From: Streptomyces turgidiscabies Car8
Lineage (GTDB): Bacteria > Actinomycetota > Actinomycetes > Streptomycetales > Streptomycetaceae
Direction: 5' to 3'
Length of the DNA: 64,000 nt
Assembly (NCBI RefSeq): GCF_000331005.1
Contig: NZ_AEJB01000361.1
Location: 248,001-312,000, forward strand
Part shown: one piece after another, positions 51,692 through 61,400 of the stretch
Position numbering within the stretch: position 1 is the stretch's first letter
Layout of the letters: every line of letters starts with the position of its first letter
Program-made: the position numbers and the translations under genes
Notes under the pieces: model-generated
Databases searched by the model: none
What the model was told of the DNA's origin: nothing
Seen by the model: the letters and a program-made list of their open reading frames with translations, nothing else

Positions 51692-54067
51692 ATGGCCGCG
51701 ATCGTGGTCGCAGAGAAGCCGAGCGCAGCGAGGAACATGGCCAGTGCCCTCGGCGGGACGACGGGCAGCTACAAGGGCACGGCCTACGAGGTGGCGACCT
51801 TGAGGGGTCATCTCTACGAGTTCGCCCAGCCCCACGCAATGGTGGACTCCTCGCTCGCGGACGACTATCAGACGTGGGACCTGGGCAATCTGCCGTGGAA
51901 CCCGCAGGATCTTTCGTGGAAGCGCGAGCCGCAGAAGAACGCCGCGGACGTCATCAAGACTCTGCGTGCAGCGCTCGGTCGCGGCGACGAGATCGTCATC
52001 GCCACCGACCTGGATCCGTCCGGCGAGGGCGATCTGCTCTTCTGGGAGGCGATCGACGAACTCGGCTTCCTTGGCAAGCGGTTCAGCCGCATGGAGTTCA
52101 CCGACGAGTCGAAGGCCTCGATCCAGAAGGCCTTCGAGCAGCGTCGGCCCGTGAAGTCCATGCAGGACGAGGGCGATTACCGCAAGGCTATGTACCGCTC
52201 GCAGTGGGACTTCCTCTCGATGCAGTTCACCCGTATCGCTACGGCGATGGGCCGCCAGTCCGGCCAGGACCTCGTGCTGCGCCAGGGCCGGCTGAAGTCG
52301 GCGATGATCTCTCTCGTCGGTGACCAGCAGAAGGCTTATGACGCGTACGTCAAGAAGCCGTTCTTCCAGAACCGCTTCCGCGACGAGAACGACGTCATGT
52401 ACACGAACCCTGATGAGCCGCGATTCGACCAGAAGGGCCAGGTGCCGCAGCAGTACGGCCCCTCCCCTGTCGTCCTGGACAGCAAGGCGGACAAGAGGAC
52501 TGCGCCGCCGAAGCTGCTTGACCTAGCGTCCCTGTCTTCGATGCTCGTCGGCAAGGGTGTGAAGGCGAACCTGACGCTCTCGACCTATCAGAAGATGTAC
52601 GAGGACCAGGTCGTCTCGTACCCGCGCACAGAGGACAAGACGATCACGCCCGAGCAGTTCAAGGACCTCGCCCCGCTGGTCGACAAGATCGCCGCCGTGG
52701 TCGGCGTCGACGCTGGCCTTCTGACGCATCGCCAGCCCCGGTCCACACACGTGAAGCCCCAGGGCGCGCACGGCGCGAACCGTCCGGGCCTGAAGGTGCC
52801 TTCTTCGCTGGAAGAGGTCGAGCACAAGTACGGCAAGGCCGGGCGGCTCATCTACGAGATGCTCGCGAAGAACTACCTGGCCATGGTCGCCGAGGACTAC
52901 CTCTACGAGCAGCAGAAGGGCCACGTGGCGACGTACCCGGACTTCGTCGGCATCGCCAACGTGCCCAAGAGCACCGGCTGGCGGGCTGTGTTCGATCCGG
53001 ACGCCGGCGACGACACGGCCGAAGGCGACGCGAACGAGTCCGGCAAGGGCCTGGGCCAGACCGCGGAGCCGTTCATCTTCGAGGGCGCGAACAAGCGCCC
53101 CGAGCATCCGACGATGAAGTGGCTGATGAAGCAGCTGGAGAAGCACGACGTGGGCACGGGCGCGACCCGCACCTCGACGTACTCGGAGGTCACCAACGAC
53201 AGGGCGAAGTACCCGCTGCTGGCGGAGAAGGGCCGGAAGCTCAGGCTCGCGCAGGCCGGCGAGATGAGCTGGCGGCTCCTGCCGGGCACGCGCATCGGCG
53301 ATCTCGGGCTCACCGAGAAGGTCTACGCGGATATGCGCGACATCGCCGCCGGGACGGCGACGGCCGAGGAGCGCCTGGCCGTCGTCGCCGACTGGGTGCG
53401 TGAGGACATCGTCACGATGACGAAGAACGCTGCGTCCATGCGCGCCGAGCTGGGCATGAAGGAGCAGGTGGTCGCTACGCGCGCCGAGGGCGTGTGGCAG
53501 GCCGCTCCGGGCGGGCCGAAGAAAGTCGCCTTCAAGAAGATCTGGTCGGGCCACGAGTTCAGCGATGACGAGGTGGCGAGGCTGCTGGCGGGCGAGACGA
53601 TCTCGTTCGCGGCCACGAACAATGCGGGCAATCCCTACACGGCCATCGGAGCGCTCGGCGTCGGCGACTACAAGGGCCGCAAGTTCGTCGGGTTCCAGTT
53701 GGAGGTGCCGGACAAGCCGACGAAGTGGTCCGGCCGGACGTTCACGCCGGCGGAGGTCACGGCGCTCCTGGCGGGCCAGGCGCTGGAGATTGACGGCTTT
53801 GTCAGCGCGCGGAACGACAAGGCCTTTGGCTGCAAGGTCAGCTGGGACGCGAAGGCGAAGAAGATCGTCCCCGATTTCGGCTCTGGCGACGAGCCGCCGC
53901 GGTCCTGGTGCCAGGTGACTTTTACCGATGCGCAAAGGCGTGACCTGGCGGCCGGCAAGACCATCCAGGGCAAGGGCTTCGTCTCGGCCAGGGGCAAGAC
54001 CTTTGACGCGAAGGTCGCCTGGAAGGAAGAGGGCGGCAAGAAGAAGATCGTGCCGTCGTTCAGCTGA
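51692..54067 (+). CDS. topB: DNA topoisomerase III (type IA)
   Basis: 791 residues. Toprim domain with AEKPSAARNMA near residue 7 and ATDLDPSGEGD near 104. The catalytic Tyr310 lies in VVSYPRTEDKTITPEQF. The C-terminal 200 residues hold three topoisomerase C-terminal repeats (GHEFSDDEVARLLAGETISF and related). ATG 51692 follows GAGAAGGAG. Such enzymes on conjugative elements probably resolve intermediates during transfer or replication. It is intact and slightly longer than chromosomal TopB. Confidence 0.9.
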   Translation: MAAIVVAEKPSAARNMASALGGTTGSYKGTAYEVATLRGHLYEFAQPHAMVDSSLADDYQTWDLGNLPWNPQDLSWKREPQKNAADVIKTLRAALGRGDEIVIATDLDPSGEGDLLFWEAIDELGFLGKRFSRMEFTDESKASIQKAFEQRRPVKSMQDEGDYRKAMYRSQWDFLSMQFTRIATAMGRQSGQDLVLRQGRLKSAMISLVGDQQKAYDAYVKKPFFQNRFRDENDVMYTNPDEPRFDQKGQVPQQYGPSPVVLDSKADKRTAPPKLLDLASLSSMLVGKGVKANLTLSTYQKMYEDQVVSYPRTEDKTITPEQFKDLAPLVDKIAAVVGVDAGLLTHRQPRSTHVKPQGAHGANRPGLKVPSSLEEVEHKYGKAGRLIYEMLAKNYLAMVAEDYLYEQQKGHVATYPDFVGIANVPKSTGWRAVFDPDAGDDTAEGDANESGKGLGQTAEPFIFEGANKRPEHPTMKWLMKQLEKHDVGTGATRTSTYSEVTNDRAKYPLLAEKGRKLRLAQAGEMSWRLLPGTRIGDLGLTEKVYADMRDIAAGTATAEERLAVVADWVREDIVTMTKNAASMRAELGMKEQVVATRAEGVWQAAPGGPKKVAFKKIWSGHEFSDDEVARLLAGETISFAATNNAGNPYTAIGALGVGDYKGRKFVGFQLEVPDKPTKWSGRTFTPAEVTALLAGQALEIDGFVSARNDKAFGCKVSWDAKAKKIVPDFGSGDEPPRSWCQVTFTDAQRRDLAAGKTIQGKGFVSARGKTFDAKVAWKEEGGKKKIVPSFS

Positions 54068-54088
54068 CGCCCGAACGAGCACTGACGA

Positions 54089-54125
54089 GCTGCAGCGGAT
54101 CCCGGGGCCCGCTGCAGCCTTTTCA
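54089..54125 (+). terminator. Intrinsic terminator after topoisomerase
   Basis: GCTGCAGCGG pairs perfectly with CCGCTGCAGC, followed by CTTTTCAC. Confidence 0.75.
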
Positions 54126-54150
54126 CGACAACGACAACAGAAGGGATGCG

Positions 54151-54993
54151 ATGAGGACGATGAACGACATCGTGCAGCTGGGAGATCAGGTGGGCCTGAT
54201 CGGCGATGTTCAGGGCGACACCAGGTTCTTGCATGACGCAGTGGTGACGCCGACGTCGAGAGGCTGCAACTCGTTGGTGCAGCTGGGCGACTTCGGGATG
54301 ATCTGGCGCGGCACGCGCAGCGAGATCCAATCCGGGCTCTGGAGGCTTTGAACGAGCAGCTCGCCGTGATTGGCGTGCGCCTGCACGTCGTGTTGGGCAA
54401 CCACGAGAACTACGACCTAATCGACACGCTGTCGCGCAACGGCTCCGGGTCCTCTGGATGGGACCGCATCTGGCGCTCCTCCCCCGCTCCAGTCTCGTGC
54501 GCGCCGACCAACACTCCGTCGGCCAGCCGGCAGGGGCCGCGAGTATCGACCGGTGCGGCGGATGCCGGGCCTGACGTGGTGGGAGGCTGAGCTGCCCACG
54601 GACGAGCAGGCAGCGGGTCTTCTGGACGCCGGGGCAAGCCCTGATGTGGTGCTCGCCCACGAGCCGCTGTCGGTCCCGGGGGTGATCCAGCGGCTCGGCG
54701 ACAACCACGGCTGACGCCCCGCCGATCTGGCGTACGCGCGTGAGGCGCAGCAGGTGCACACCGCACGGGCGCTCTCGGTGCTCAATCCGGCCAGCGAGAC
54801 GCTGTGCGTCGCCGGGCACTACCACTTCCGGCACTCGGAGCAGGCAGTGCTCGATGGGATGCCGGTCCGTCAGGAGATCCTCGACCGGGACAGCTCAGCC
54901 GATGTGCTGGGCGTGCTCGACCTGGCCGACGACGTTCCGCGCTTCGAGGCGGTAGCGATGGGCCGAGCGCCTCTGCTTCCGCGGCGCGACTGA
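54151..54993 (+). pseudogene. Calcineurin-like phosphoesterase, broken
   Basis: The metal-binding motifs appear in order but in different frames: GLIGDVQGD, LVQLGDFG, VVLGNHENYD, VVLAHEPLSVPG and VAGHYHFR. A frameshift near 54345 and another near 54450-54550 separate them, and a TGA at 54712-54714 interrupts DNHG and RPADLAYAREAQ. ATG 54151 follows GAAGGGATGCG. Confidence 0.75.
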
Positions 54994-55080
54994 CCGGTCA
55001 GCCGCTCAGACGACGCCCGATGACTCGGACCCGCCAGTCCGAGTCGTCGGACTTCACCATTCAAGCCCCTTTCGTTCTCG

Positions 55081-55189
55081 ATTCAAATAGCCTATCCAAG
55101 ATAGGATGTCATCCGCACACCTCACACATGAGAGCTTTTCGATAGGCCGAGTAATGACCATTGCGATCGCAGGGGGAGATGAGAGATCC
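55081..55189 (+). promoter_or_regulatory. Promoter region of the secretion operon
   Basis: AT-rich stretch with the dyad CCTATC-CAA-GATAGG (55091-55105) and a further GATAGG (55141-55146). GGGGGAGATGAGA precedes the start of the VirB3/PrgI-like gene. The dyad is a candidate operator. Confidence 0.5.
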
Positions 55190-56089
55190 ATGGCGAAACT
55201 GTCCTATAAGGTGCCGAGTTCGCTGAACAGGAGCTTCCTCGACCACGAGATCACGCTGAGCAAGGGAGGCTGGGCGGCCAAGCCCTCCCCGATCAAGCAG
55301 CTGCTCTTCTTCGGCGGCGGCATCCTCGCCCTGCTGTGGTTCAGCACGTCGACGTTCGTCGCGAGCTCGGGACCGGTGGCCATCACGTTCTTCGTCCTCT
55401 GGGGACTGGCGGCGATCGCCTACTTCGGTGGGCTGATGAAGACGAAGGAGCTGCGCATCATGCGGGTGCCGGCCCTCCTGGCGTATCTGCCCCGGAAGGC
55501 TCGTCACGTCTTTACGCGCCGCAGCTCGAACCCCACGGACTTCTACTCGATCGTCGGCATCGACGGGATCGACGAGGACGGGCTGATCCACTTCTCAGAC
55601 GGCGGTGAAGGTCAGGTCTACCTGATCGTCGGCTCGGCGAGCTACCTGCTCTTCGACGAGGACCGGGTCAGGATTCTCGATCGGGTCGACTCCTTCTGGC
55701 GCAAGATCGAGACGGCCTGCGAGTACAGCTTCATCACGACGAAGGAGCCGCAGCGGGTCTACCACCAGGTGGCGAACCTGGAACGGCGCAACCAGGCCCT
55801 GCGGGTCCGTGATCCCGATCTGATCGAGCTGCAGAACGAGCAGTACGACATTCTCACGCAGCACGTGGGAGGGAAGTTCACCTCGATCCACCAATACCTG
55901 CTGCTCAAGGGCAAGAACGCCGACGCACTGCGCAAGGGGCACCAGGTCCTCCAGGCCGAGGCCGGCGGCTCCACTCTGATGATCAAGGAAGCCACGATGC
56001 TCGACCGCGAGGAGGCCCTGCCGATGCTCCGGGTCTTCTACCAGGGCATCGACGACGAACTGCTCAGTCTCAAGGCGTCGCTGAACTGA
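55190..56089 (+). CDS. Two-TM protein of the VirB3/PrgI-like position
   Basis: 299 residues from ATG 55190. Two adjacent TM segments (about residues 37-59 and 63-84) after a short N-terminus, then a soluble domain. The order, a two-TM protein directly before a VirB4-like protein and a polytopic VirB6-like one, matches Gram-positive type IV secretion systems where PrgI/VirB3 occupies this place. Assigned by topology and order, not by motif. Confidence 0.6.
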   Translation: MAKLSYKVPSSLNRSFLDHEITLSKGGWAAKPSPIKQLLFFGGGILALLWFSTSTFVASSGPVAITFFVLWGLAAIAYFGGLMKTKELRIMRVPALLAYLPRKARHVFTRRSSNPTDFYSIVGIDGIDEDGLIHFSDGGEGQVYLIVGSASYLLFDEDRVRILDRVDSFWRKIETACEYSFITTKEPQRVYHQVANLERRNQALRVRDPDLIELQNEQYDILTQHVGGKFTSIHQYLLLKGKNADALRKGHQVLQAEAGGSTLMIKEATMLDREEALPMLRVFYQGIDDELLSLKASLN

Positions 56090-56135
56090 CCAGCGCCAGG
56101 CCGACCACCACGACGAGGAACGAACGAAGGACACC

Positions 56136-58439
56136 ATGGCGCTGATGACGAAAGTCCGGGCACAGCTCGGCATTCCGGGAAAGAAGCCTGCCGAGACGAA
56201 TGAGACCGCGGAGCTTGTGGTCGATGATCCGCGCGCGGACGGTGCTGCTCAGGCTGAGGGCGTACAGGACGCTGCGCCGGCGGACGGCGCAGCCGATGAG
56301 GCCGCCGAGCCGAAGAAGAACTGGTGGCAGCGCCGCCAGGAGGTGAAGCACCTCCAGGGCACGTTCGACGCCTACCCTCACCTGCTCGCGCTGAAGCCGA
56401 AGGAGAAGTACCTCTTCCGCTCCGACTACTTCGGGATCGACGGCTCGGTCGCCTGCATCCTGGCGTACTTCCACGACGACGCCGCGCACGACAACTTCGC
56501 CGCCTTCTGGGGTATCGACCGGATCCCGGACGGCCTGGACGAGCGAGTCACCGCCGTCGTGCTTGAGCAGGTCAAGCGGATGGATGAGAAGTGGATCGAC
56601 TCGTACACCAAGCAGTCGGAGAAGCTGGACCGGCTGGATGCGAACGAGCAGGAGGAGACGGGCACGACCTCCTCCAAGCGCAAGGCCGCGAAGATCTCCG
56701 GTGACCTCGGGATCACGATCGGCGAGATCCAGGACGGTGCGAGCTACCTCTCGGTACACAACCGGCTCTTCCTCAAGGCCCCCGATCTGGCAACCCTGGA
56801 CGACACGATCGACCGGGTCACGCGTCTGTACATCGACCGATTCGGCACGCTGAAGGCTGCGCCCTACGCCGGCGAGCAGCGTCAGGAGCTCTCGGGCCTG
56901 TGGAAGAACAACGAGAAGAAGAAGGGCAAGGGCTTCCACTTCACCTCGACCGAGCTGGCCGGCTCGTACTCGCTGGTGACCAATGGCCTCAACGACCGAG
57001 GCGGCGAATACGTCGGCTACATGGTCGGCGACGTCAACAACAGCGCCGTGCTCATGGACGTCAACGCCTACGACCACCACGCGATCGTCGCCGACGCCAC
57101 GCTCAGCGAGTACCTCGACCGCCAGCGGGTGGCCAACATGTGGTGCTCGAAGATCTCGCAGGCCACGCTGCTGAACAACGGCCAGGTCGTCCACCTCGTC
57201 CTCGACGGAGCGAACCTCGACAAGCTCGGCCCGAAGTTCGAACGGCTCACCTCGCGCGTGGACCTGAATCAGGGCGACGTGAACATGTTCGAGATGTTCG
57301 GCGAGGAGGAGGACGAACTGGCGGTCTTCTCCGCCCAGATGGAGAAGCTCAAGCTGATGTTCGAGCAGCTCTACGAGACCAGCGACGGAGCGATCGCCTC
57401 GATCATCCGCAGCGCCCTCGAAGACACCGCGACCGACTTCTACATCGAGCAGGGCATGTGGCGGCACAACGCCAAGGAGCAGCGTTACCGCCTGCGCGTG
57501 GTGAACATCCCGCACACCCAGGTGCCGCGTCTTCAGATGTTCGTCTCCTACGTGGCAACCGCGCACAAGGCGCTGCTGAACTCCAGCAAGACCGACCCGG
57601 ACCAGCTGCGCGCCTACAACGTGCTCAGGGGCATCGCCAACGCGATGCTGAGCACCAACGGCGACCTGTTCAACAACCACACGGCCTCGGCGGTGGACGG
57701 GGTCCGGGATTCGCGGCGCGTGGTCTACGACTTCTCGCGGCTCATGCGCCGCGGCAAGGGCGTGGCGATGGCGCAGCTGGTGAACATCGTCGGCTTCGCC
57801 GTTGGCAAGCTGGGGCTCGGCGACACGGTGATCATCCACGGCACCGAGCACATCGACGACCGGGTGAAGAAGTACATCAAGGACCAGTTCGACCATATGT
57901 ACGAGCGTGGCGGCCGGGTGGTCTACAGCTACAACGACGTCGACAGGATGCTGGCCGACAGCGACTTCAACAAGTTCGACGCCGCGGACTACACGCTCTT
58001 GGGCCCGATGCGCGACGGCACGGTGGCGGAGTACCAGAAGCAGCTGCACCAGCGGATTCCGCCGGATCTCGCCCAGCTCATCACGGCCAAGGGCGAGAAC
58101 CTCACGTATCTGCGCCGGGGCGTCTCCAACGTGGTCTTCCACCTGGATCTGGCGCTGGGGATCAATCCCTACCGCGAGGCCCAGCGCAGGCAGGTCCGCC
58201 TGGAGGCTGCCAGGGCCGAAGAGGCGGTGCGGATGGACGCGGTCATGCACGACAAGCCAGCACCGGGCTCGAATCTCACCAGCATCCGGAAGCACAGCGA
58301 GGGCGGTGACGGCGAGGCTGACGCGGGCCAGAGCGACGGGGGCAAGCGCCGCAACGGCAAGAAGAGCCTGCAGCAGTCCGAGGACGGCGCAATGCAGTCA
58401 GCGAGGAAGCCCGAGCCGAAGAAGCTGGTCAAGGCATGA
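56136..58439 (+). CDS. VirB4-like protein with degenerate ATPase motifs
   Basis: 767 residues. The layout is VirB4-like: an N-terminal domain, YLSVHNRLFLKAPDLATLDD, then YVGYMVGDVNNSAVLMDVNA, which resembles the strand pair before the P-loop. Where GxxGxGKS should stand, near residues 313-330, there is HAIVADATLSEYLDRQRV, with no Gly-Lys-Ser. The Walker B region reads TVIIHGTEHID, with Gly for Asp. It is probably not an active ATPase, but may keep a structural role. It overlaps the next frame by ATGA. Confidence 0.65.
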   Translation: MALMTKVRAQLGIPGKKPAETNETAELVVDDPRADGAAQAEGVQDAAPADGAADEAAEPKKNWWQRRQEVKHLQGTFDAYPHLLALKPKEKYLFRSDYFGIDGSVACILAYFHDDAAHDNFAAFWGIDRIPDGLDERVTAVVLEQVKRMDEKWIDSYTKQSEKLDRLDANEQEETGTTSSKRKAAKISGDLGITIGEIQDGASYLSVHNRLFLKAPDLATLDDTIDRVTRLYIDRFGTLKAAPYAGEQRQELSGLWKNNEKKKGKGFHFTSTELAGSYSLVTNGLNDRGGEYVGYMVGDVNNSAVLMDVNAYDHHAIVADATLSEYLDRQRVANMWCSKISQATLLNNGQVVHLVLDGANLDKLGPKFERLTSRVDLNQGDVNMFEMFGEEEDELAVFSAQMEKLKLMFEQLYETSDGAIASIIRSALEDTATDFYIEQGMWRHNAKEQRYRLRVVNIPHTQVPRLQMFVSYVATAHKALLNSSKTDPDQLRAYNVLRGIANAMLSTNGDLFNNHTASAVDGVRDSRRVVYDFSRLMRRGKGVAMAQLVNIVGFAVGKLGLGDTVIIHGTEHIDDRVKKYIKDQFDHMYERGGRVVYSYNDVDRMLADSDFNKFDAADYTLLGPMRDGTVAEYQKQLHQRIPPDLAQLITAKGENLTYLRRGVSNVVFHLDLALGINPYREAQRRQVRLEAARAEEAVRMDAVMHDKPAPGSNLTSIRKHSEGGDGEADAGQSDGGKRRNGKKSLQQSEDGAMQSARKPEPKKLVKA

Positions 58440-58483
58440 GCGAGGTCAGCGCTGATACGAGGGCGAGGAGGAGGGGGGAGACG

Positions 58484-61400
58484 ATGAACGGGAGGATCAC
58501 GGCGGTGGCGCGGATGCGTGCCTGGGCCGGCCGCGGGGGCGGCGGAGCCCGCCAGGGCAGGCTCGTGCGCGGGCTCGCCCTCGTGCTCCTGGCCGTGCTG
58601 TTCGTGCCGGTCTTCATGATGGCGACTTCTTCGCCGGCGTCCGCGGACGACCAGAAGGAGCGCGACAACTACAGCCTCTACCAGCTGGCTTCGAATGCGA
58701 GCTCGTACTTCAGCGAGAAGAACTCGCCGTCGAACGACAAGGGCATGCACGAGAACTGGAAGCCGGTCACGAGCAGTCCTGCTTCAGGTGGTTCCATGCT
58801 CGGCTACGCCGACTCGGAGTTCAGCCTGGGCAACATCGTGGGCTGGTTCTTCGCCGAGGTGTCGGGGTCCTCGCAGACCGTCACGTACGAGACCCTGGCA
58901 GCGAAAGACGACAAGGGCGACGCGAAGTACTCGGGCATGCTCGACTACGCGCACTTCGGGGCGGCGAACGCTGACCTCGGCCTGGACACCATGTCCTCGG
59001 GCATCGGCGGCCAGATCGTGAGCGTGATCGGAGGCTCCATCATCTGGGTCCTCTACGCCCTGGCGCTGGCGGTCGGCACGCTGTTCTACGTCATCCTCCA
59101 GTTCCTGAAGCTCATCAACCCCTTCATGTGGTTCTACAGCGCAGTCGCGGCGGTCAATCCGACTCTTGCCGAGGGTATGACGGGAGGTGACACCGGAGGC
59201 GGCGCGCTCTCGGGTCTGCAGCAGTGGATCAGCGGCTGGTACGGCCTGCTCGTCGACATCTCGTGGCAGGTGCTGGTGCCGATCTTCATCGGCTTCCTGC
59301 TCATCGGCCTGGTCATGTTCAAGAAGATGGACCGGGGTTCGGCGATCAAGAAGCTGATCGTGCGCGTCGTCTTCATCGGCGTCGGCCTGCCGCTCATCGG
59401 ATCGATGTACACCAGCGTGCTCGACAAGTTCGACAACTCGGTTCTCGGCCAGCATGCCGGTCCGACGCGCGTCGTACTGAGCACCTACGTCGACTTCGAA
59501 GCGTGGATGATGAACGACCGCCTCGGGATCCCGGACCAGGCCACTGTCTCCTGGAGCGGCGACCAGGCCAGCTCTGACGCGATGATGTCGGTGCGCACGA
59601 GCGCGCTGGCGATCAACAAGCAGTCCCACGGAGCGACGTTCAACGGCATCGGCATCGGCACGAAGGCCAACGACGCCGAGTCGGCCTGGAAGGACGGCAC
59701 GGTCTCCGTCGGCACCGGCGCGTCGGACGACTTCAAGGCGGTGTTCTCGACCTTCGGGATCATCGGCAAGTACATCGCCAGCAACGAGATCGCAGCCTCC
59801 GACTTCGAGTCGGGGATCAAGAGCTCGATCACGCAGCTGGACGAGAGCGCCGAGGTCAAGAAGAGCTGGTTCGTCGACAAGGACAGCTACGGCGACGTGG
59901 AGGATTTCGGTGAGGAGAAGGGGCCGAAGCCGGTCGATCACCCGGTGATCTCGACCGACGGCACGGGCCTGACCTCCTCTCGTCCCGGCAAGGACTCGAC
60001 GGTCTTCACGACGACCGGGACGAAGAGCAACTGCGGCTTCACGGTGGGCAAGACGCCCTCCTCGTGCAACCTGTCTCCCCTGGCGGCGTACAACTACCTC
60101 AACACCGGGTTCAGCCCCAGCTCGCTGAACATGTACAGCTCGAACAACGCCACGTCCGGCTTCACCCGCGAGAACCACATGGCCGTCAGCCAGGTGGGCA
60201 CGGGGCCGGCGAAGTTCATGTACTGGTCCAACGCAGCCACGGTCCTGGGCTCCATCGTCCTGCTCGGCTTCTGGTACGCCATCGGCATGCTGGCCGGCTC
60301 GGTCAAGCGGATTTTCGGCCTCGTAGCGGCCGTGCCGTTCGCGACGCTGGGCGCGATGGCCGCGATCGCCAAGGTAATCGTCTACTCCATGGCGCTGATC
60401 CTGGAGGTCCTCGTCACGCTGTTCATCTACCAGTTCGTCTCGGAGTTCCTGATCTCGGTCCCGGACATCATGGCCGGGCCCGTGTCGAGCTTCATGAGCC
60501 CGGCCGGCCTGTGGGGCAGCGCTGCGCTCGGCGGGACCATCGTGGTGATCCTGACACTCATCTCCTCGCTGATGATCATGGGCATCACCTTCGCTCTGCT
60601 GCGGGTCCGCAAGACGGTGCTGCAGGCGATGGACGAGGTGGTCACCAAGCTCGTGGACAAGTTCCTGGAGACCAACTCCGCGCCGAAGCCGGACAAGGGT
60701 GGGCTGATGCCTGCTCTGGCCACAGGTGCAGGGGCCGGCGCGGGTATGGCCATGGGCAACAAGCTCGCCAACGGGTTCAACAGCAAGACCAGCGGCCCGG
60801 CGTCTCCGAGCACGGGCAAGCCCGCGGGCAAGACGGCGTCGACGAACGCCGGCGGCACGAACGGCGACGCCACGGCTCTGCCTGCCGGCAAGCCACCGCT
60901 GGCCCTGGAGGGCGGCGGCGAGGGTGACCCGGGCGATCCGAACAGCCCGGCACTGGACGGTGGTCCTGGTGGCGGTGGCTCCGGTGGCGGTGGCGGTCCT
61001 GCCGGTGCTCTGGGCTCGTCTGCCCAGGGCGACGATCCCGACGACAAAGGCGGTCCACTGCAGCTGACCAGTGGCGGAGCGGGCAGCTCACACTCGGACA
61101 AACAGACGGCACAGAATCTGAGCAACCAGGGCGGCCTGTCGAACCTCGGGTACACCTCGGACGGCAACAAGGTCATCCCCGGCGAGGTCCTGGCCTCGTA
61201 CACGGAGCCGCCGAGTTCTCGCGGTGGCTCTCAAAGCCAGAGCAGCGTCGGCCGCGCTGGTTCTGTCCCGACCAGCCGAAAGGCTGTCACCGGCCAGACA
61301 GGCCAGACGCCGTTCGTCACGGGTACCCAGGATGCGCAGAGCCAGCAGGGCAGCAACCAGCAGGCTGCACCGCAGCGCTTCAACGGCGGCGCTGCTCCTG

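Noticed and set aside
56070..58295. 741-residue minus-strand ORF
   Set aside because: Antisense shadow of the VirB4-like gene; Arg/His/Val-rich pattern is typical of such shadows.
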